Source: CAYUNE01 sp964446115 (lineage in GTDB: Bacteria; Desulfobacterota; Desulfobulbia; Desulfobulbales; Desulfobulbaceae). From it: a stretch of 64,000 nucleotides of DNA. Positions 60,893 to 64,000 of this stretch are shown piece after piece. The notes below the pieces were generated by a model, which was not told the DNA's origin, did no database searches, and saw nothing but the letters and a program-made list of their open reading frames with translations. The DNA lies in contig CAYUNE010000008.1 of NCBI GenBank assembly GCA_964446115.1, positions 122,264-186,263 of the forward strand, written 5' to 3'. Position numbers and translations under genes: made by a program. The stretch's first letter is position 1; each line of letters starts with the position of its first letter.

Positions 60893-61867
60893 TCATGCCG
60901 ACGTCATACTGTTGGCGAGAATCTCCCGTAACTGCTCCAGGGCTATGTTGCCGCCGCTCATGACCAGCACCACCTTTTTTCCACGCAGCCTCTCTCTGAT
61001 CTTCAGCGCCGCAGCCAGGGCAATCGCTCCGGCGCCTTCGGCAAGATTATGGGTCTGGTCCAGCAGGGTGACAATCGCTCCCCTGATCTCATCGTCGTCC
61101 ACCAGGAGAAAATCATCGAGATATTTCCGCATGATCGCCTGGGTGTTTTCAAAGGGAACCCGGGTGGCAACTCCTTCGGCAAAGGTTTTCATCTGCGCGC
61201 AAACAGGTTTTCCCTCAAGCCAGCTCCGCTGCATGGATGGAGCCTGGGCGGACTGGGCGCCGATGATCGTTATCGCCGGATTGATCCCCTTGGCAACAAT
61301 GGCGGTACCACAGACTCCACTGCCCGCCCCCACCGGCACGATGATGACGTCCACCTCCGGTAGCTCTTCGAGAATCTCAAGCCCATAGGTACCTACTCCG
61401 CAGATCAGCCGTTCATCGGTGGGCCCCACAAAAAAACCGCCGCGCCCGGCCGCCTCTTCCATGATCCACTCCCGCGCCGTGTCGAAATCGGCTCCATGAA
61501 AGACAACCTCACCACCCAGTCCCCGCATGGCAGCAACCTTGCCGGGGTTTGCCCCCTTGGGAACGGCAATGGTCACCTTGATGCCGTGGGCGCGTCCGGC
61601 AAAGGCGATCGATTGACCGTGATTACCGGTGGAGGCGGTGAACAGTCCGCCATCTTTTTGTTCCTTCGTCAGACACGAGGCCAGATAAAGACCGCCTCGC
61701 ACCTTGAAGGCGCCCACCGGCTGGTGATTTTCATGCTTTATCCAGACCCGACATCCCAGCAGTCCGGAGAGACCCGGATAATGATACAGCGGCGTCGGGC
61801 GCAGATGGCGATAAACTTCGGTACGGGCAAGCATAATATCATGAAGAGTGGGCATTGATTCCGGCAT
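60893..61867 (-). CDS. PLP-dependent threonine/serine dehydratase-like enzyme
   Basis: This is a 324-residue fold-type II PLP enzyme. The lysine is K55 in HQPVGAFKVRGG; the phosphate loop GAGSGVCG is near 175; ASTGNHGQSIAFAG follows the lysine. It has no ACT domain, so it resembles catabolic TdcB or serine racemase rather than IlvA. It deaminates threonine or serine to the 2-oxoacid. I chose the ATG at 61867 with an AAGGGGAAAAGTC site; the 51-residue extension upstream looks spurious. First gene of the six-gene operon. Confidence 0.88.
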   Translation of the reverse strand: MPESMPTLHDIMLARTEVYRHLRPTPLYHYPGLSGLLGCRVWIKHENHQPVGAFKVRGGLYLASCLTKEQKDGGLFTASTGNHGQSIAFAGRAHGIKVTIAVPKGANPGKVAAMRGLGGEVVFHGADFDTAREWIMEEAAGRGGFFVGPTDERLICGVGTYGLEILEELPEVDVIIVPVGAGSGVCGTAIVAKGINPAITIIGAQSAQAPSMQRSWLEGKPVCAQMKTFAEGVATRVPFENTQAIMRKYLDDFLLVDDDEIRGAIVTLLDQTHNLAEGAGAIALAAALKIRERLRGKKVVLVMSGGNIALEQLREILANSMTSA

Positions 61868-62007
61868 GACTTTTCCCCTTTTTTGTTGCTTTTGATCAAT
61901 TTTCGAACCAGACCTTCTATGGTGCCGGTGAAGCTTGTTTTTCATCCCTTGGCAAAGAGACCCATATGGTATTAGAGGCGGGAAAATAATCAACCGGAAA
62001 AAAGCAT

Positions 62008-62116
62008 TGTAACCGATCACATCTATGGAACATCGCGCCAGGTCCTGCTTCCAAAATCGAATTGGTCACAGGTGCCGCAGAATTAAATGAAAATGTGGAG
62101 CCTGTGATCAATTGCG
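62008..62116. repeat. Clustered dispersed motifs, inverted arrangement
   Basis: GCCTGTGATCAATTGCG (62100-62116, plus strand) is 15/17 to copy A. The minus-strand copies at 62057-62073 (13/17) and 62008-62024 (12/17) are weaker. The second and third copies form an inverted pair: AATTGGTCACAGGTGCC and GGAGCCTGTGATCAATT, 14 of 17 complementary, with 22 nt between. Confidence 0.55.
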
Positions 62117-62194
62117 GTGGTGTAGATTTGTTAAATAGCGGACAGAGAGGATTCGGCGAAGATGGGGTGACCGTGAGAGCTTGTATCAAAATAT

Positions 62195-62223
62195 TTGAGT
62201 CCCGGCACTGACAGGGGTATATT
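62195..62223 (+). promoter_or_regulatory. Candidate promoter for yjbQ-ldt
   Basis: TTGAGT (62195-62200), 17 bases, TATATT (62218-62223, 5/6), about 92 nt before the yjbQ ATG. Confidence 0.5.
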
Positions 62224-62314
62224 ACCACGGTACAAGGTATTTCACCGGTGACAACCGCTGCTGCCGCCTACGCAGACAACCTCACAGTAACTTCTGGAAA
62301 GAACGGTAAAAAAG

Positions 62315-62722
62315 ATGAGAAAAACCATTACCATCAGCACCGATACCCGGGAAACCCTGGTGGATATCACGGGTGCGGTGGATGCCGTGGTGCGGGAAAG
62401 CGGCATCAGCAACGGACTGGTATCGGTCTATGCCCAGGGCGCCACCGCAGCCGTCATGATTCAGGAAAACTGGGATGACTCGGTACAGACAGATGTCGTT
62501 TCCCTGTTAAGAAAACTCATTCCCCGCGGCGTTTGGGAACACGACAGGCAGGACGGCAACGGTGACTCCCATCTCAAGGCCGGTCTGGTTGGTCCTTCGG
62601 AGACCGTCCCGCTTATCAACGGTAAACTTGGCCTGTCGCGCTGGCAGAATATCTTCTTCTGCGAATTCGACGGTCCCCATCGGCAACGCCATATCGTATG
62701 TACCGTACTCGCCGATTCATAA
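62315..62722 (+). CDS. yjbQ: YjbQ/UPF0047 family protein
   Basis: This 135-residue protein has the family block GDSHLKAGLVGPSETVPL followed by INGKLGLSRWQNIFFCEFDGP, close to the usual full length of 135-140 residues. E. coli YjbQ has weak thiamin phosphate synthase activity in vitro, but the physiological role is unclear. Cytoplasmic. Its 3' end overlaps the L,D-transpeptidase start by 25 nt, so the two are co-expressed although no functional link is known. Confidence 0.88.
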   Translation: MRKTITISTDTRETLVDITGAVDAVVRESGISNGLVSVYAQGATAAVMIQENWDDSVQTDVVSLLRKLIPRGVWEHDRQDGNGDSHLKAGLVGPSETVPLINGKLGLSRWQNIFFCEFDGPHRQRHIVCTVLADS

Positions 62723-63456
62723 AATCGTCCGCCATGGCCGCTGCCCTGGTCCTGTTCGGGACCAGCCTGCTCCCGACTCCGGGACGGCGGGCACTCGCCT
62801 CCCTGGTGCCCGTCAACGACAAGGTGCTGCGCATCTTGAAGACAAAAACCCCGTTGCTGAGAAAGGAATTGGCCGCCTCCCGCCTGCAACTGGGCTCTCC
62901 GGTTTTCATCCGGATATTCAAGATTCCAGGAGTGCTTGAGCTATGGCTGAAAAGAGATGGAAGGTTCGTCCTTTTCAAGACGTATCCCATCTGCAGTTAT
63001 TCCGGTTTTCCCGGCCCCAAGCTCAGGGAGGGTGACTGGCAGAGTCCCGAGGGATTCTATCGGGTGGACCCCTCGGCCATGAATCCCTGGAGCAACTATC
63101 ACCTTTCTTTCAACCTGGGTTTTCCCAACGAGTATGACCAACTGCATCACCGTACGGGTAATGCCCTCATGATCCATGGACAATGCGCCTCCATGGGTTG
63201 CTTTGCCATGACCGACGGCCGCATGGAGGAGATCTACACCCTCAGCCACGCAGCCCTGGAAAATGGTCAGGAGGCCTTCAGCGTCCATGTCTTTCCCTTT
63301 CGCATGGATGAGGCAACCATGAAAAAATATGAGCAATCGCCCTGGTTCGACTTCTGGTGCAACCTCAAGGAGGGGTATGATTTTTTCGAGGCCACCCGTC
63401 GGGTCCCCGTAATCCACGTCCAAAACGGCCGCTACATCGTCAGCACCGCCTACTGA
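62698..63456 (+). CDS. L,D-transpeptidase (YafK/YkuD type)
   Basis: This is a 252-residue exported protein (basic start, hydrophobic segment about 9-27, cleavage near ALA at about 32-35). The YkuD catalytic motif reads MIHGQCASMGCFAMTDGRMEE, with the histidine and the cysteine of SMGC. YkuD-type enzymes make 3-3 peptidoglycan cross-links or attach or cleave murein lipoproteins; YafK (DpaA) homologues in E. coli detach Braun's lipoprotein. Motif spacing is closest to YafK. It is encoded with a 25-nt overlap after yjbQ. Other cell-wall genes in the window are envC and ftsEX. Confidence 0.85.
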   Translation: MYRTRRFIKSSAMAAALVLFGTSLLPTPGRRALASLVPVNDKVLRILKTKTPLLRKELAASRLQLGSPVFIRIFKIPGVLELWLKRDGRFVLFKTYPICSYSGFPGPKLREGDWQSPEGFYRVDPSAMNPWSNYHLSFNLGFPNEYDQLHHRTGNALMIHGQCASMGCFAMTDGRMEEIYTLSHAALENGQEAFSVHVFPFRMDEATMKKYEQSPWFDFWCNLKEGYDFFEATRRVPVIHVQNGRYIVSTAY

Positions 63457-63495
63457 TCCCACCGCCGCCCAACCCGGCGGCCAAGCTGCAAAAAA

Positions 63496-63527
63496 AAATC
63501 CGGCAACCACTGGCGGCTGCCGGATTT
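63496..63527. terminator. Terminator between convergent genes
   Basis: AAATCCGGCA (63496-63505) and TGCCGGATTT (63518-63527) form a perfect 10-bp stem. On the minus strand the stem is followed by a run of T (complement of the A run at 63490-63498); on the plus strand the tail is only TTTAAATATT. Confidence 0.8.
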
Positions 63528-63569
63528 AAATATTGCCCTTACTCCGGGGCAATTTCCGTCATTGGATAA

Positions 63570-64000
63570 TTATCTTCTCCTTTTCTTGGTGGAGCTGATA
63601 ATCGCCGGCATATAGTTGAGTATCGCGCCGGTCATGTCAACAGCGCCGATATCAGGGCGACCTGCTGCCGGATCGCCGGCATGGGCAAACTTCTGATTAC
63701 GGGGCATGAATCCGGCGCGGAGATAGGAGAGCAGGTCTTTCATGGATTTCCCGCCGCCGGGAGAAAGCAGATTCATGGTATCCTCCAGGGTGCCGCCGGT
63801 GGTCCAGGTTGCCGGGGTTCTGTACGGATCGACGAACTGCGGGTCCTCTTCATCCACATCATGCGCACCGATTATCTCGTTGCCGGAAAAGTCAAAATCA
63901 CCGTACCCCTTTCCCGAGGCATGGTTCTTGGCATAGGCCTCACCATAGGCCACATAGTTGCTGCCGTTGTAATCGACATTTTCAGCCAGGAAGATGTCAA
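63570..64000 (-). CDS. C-terminal part of a secreted beta-helix-like protein (cut by window edge)
   Basis: The minus-strand frame is open from the right edge to a stop at 63570, giving about 143 residues. Features include NVDYNGSNYVAYGEAY, DEEDPQFVDPY and RPDIGAVD, patterns seen near the end of right-handed parallel beta-helix or choice-of-anchor Q surface proteins (DPxFVD ... DIGA). The tail is basic (STKKRRR), so no C-terminal sorting segment is evident. The N-terminal part and any signal peptide lie outside the window, so function cannot be assigned. Confidence 0.55.
   Translation of the reverse strand, partial: DIFLAENVDYNGSNYVAYGEAYAKNHASGKGYGDFDFSGNEIIGAHDVDEEDPQFVDPYRTPATWTTGGTLEDTMNLLSPGGGKSMKDLLSYLRAGFMPRNQKFAHAGDPAAGRPDIGAVDMTGAILNYMPAIISSTKKRRR

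Larger units (their letters stand above)
61868..62314. other. 447-bp divergent intergenic region with a motif cluster
   Basis: The region separates tdcB-like (leftward) from yjbQ (rightward). It contains three or four copies of the dispersed motif (62008-62022, 62057-62073 and 62100-62116), the latter two in opposite orientation, and a candidate rightward promoter at 62195. No gene is seen. Confidence 0.55.

Overview
The window looks like a chromosomal segment of a GC-rich, strictly anaerobic Gram-negative bacterium of the Desulfobacterota, probably close to the Desulfobulbales. This is inferred from gene content and protein style, not from a marker gene. The supporting content is: futalosine-route menaquinone synthesis (mqnB, mqnD), a CooC-type maturation ATPase, formate-tetrahydrofolate ligase, a two-subunit biotin carboxylase/carboxyltransferase, PEP synthase with its regulatory kinase/phosphatase, a NifU/NifS pair, flavin-dependent ThyX, several sigma-54 response regulators and PilZ/HD-GYP proteins. 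No rRNA, tRNA, CRISPR array, transposase or prophage gene was recognised. Both ends of the window cut genes: a membrane sensor at the left and a beta-helix-like protein at the right.

Layout. 1-2.5 kb: truncated sensor, a hairpin-bearing intergenic region, a small XRE regulator, and a deletion scar fusing the 5' part of amtB to the 3' part of a P-II gene. 2.5-8.5 kb: mqnB-mqnD-mobBA on the minus strand, divergent from queA and a ComEC-like metallo-hydrolase, then a small membrane protein and a cupin. 8.7-14.8 kb: rfbB-rfbC (dTDP-sugar synthesis), an RNase R/II-type exonuclease, era and a C-terminal processing protease. 15-18.6 kb: a tightly overlapped minus-strand unit cooC-ftsE-ftsX-envC. 18.7-25.9 kb: gph, a YkgJ-type cysteine-cluster protein and a DUF445 protein with overlapping ends, an AbrB-like small protein, an NtrC-type regulator, a PHP phosphoesterase and a tRNA-dihydrouridine synthase. 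26-34.7 kb: carboxylase subunits, a PilZ protein, fhs, and a PilB/GspE-type ATPase with an added cyclic-nucleotide-binding domain. 34.7-45 kb: a polytopic membrane protein, a Tat-exported metallophosphoesterase, Bpt, an orphan metal-binding lipoprotein-like solute binder, an acetolactate-synthase-like enzyme and a two-component pair. 45-64 kb: ppsA diverging from a phosphohexomutase, nifU-nifS, thyX, a large PilZ protein, an HD-GYP phosphodiesterase, then a six-gene minus-strand operon (tdcB-like, geranylgeranyl-reductase-like, small dihaem cytochrome, PEP synthase regulatory protein, alpha/beta hydrolase, dCMP deaminase), then yjbQ and an L,D-transpeptidase.

Functional threads: C3/C4 metabolism is represented by the biotin carboxylase pair, PEP synthase and its regulator 11 kb away. 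dCMP deaminase and ThyX together give a route from dCMP to dTMP. Cyclic di-GMP signalling is represented by two PilZ proteins and an HD-GYP enzyme, near an orphan secretion/pilus-type ATPase that carries a cyclic-nucleotide pocket. The least conventional items are this ATPase fusion, the divergent carboxyltransferase active site, the PilZ protein with an acetyltransferase-like C-terminal half, a dispersed 17-bp intergenic motif (some copies identical), and the amtB/glnK scar.
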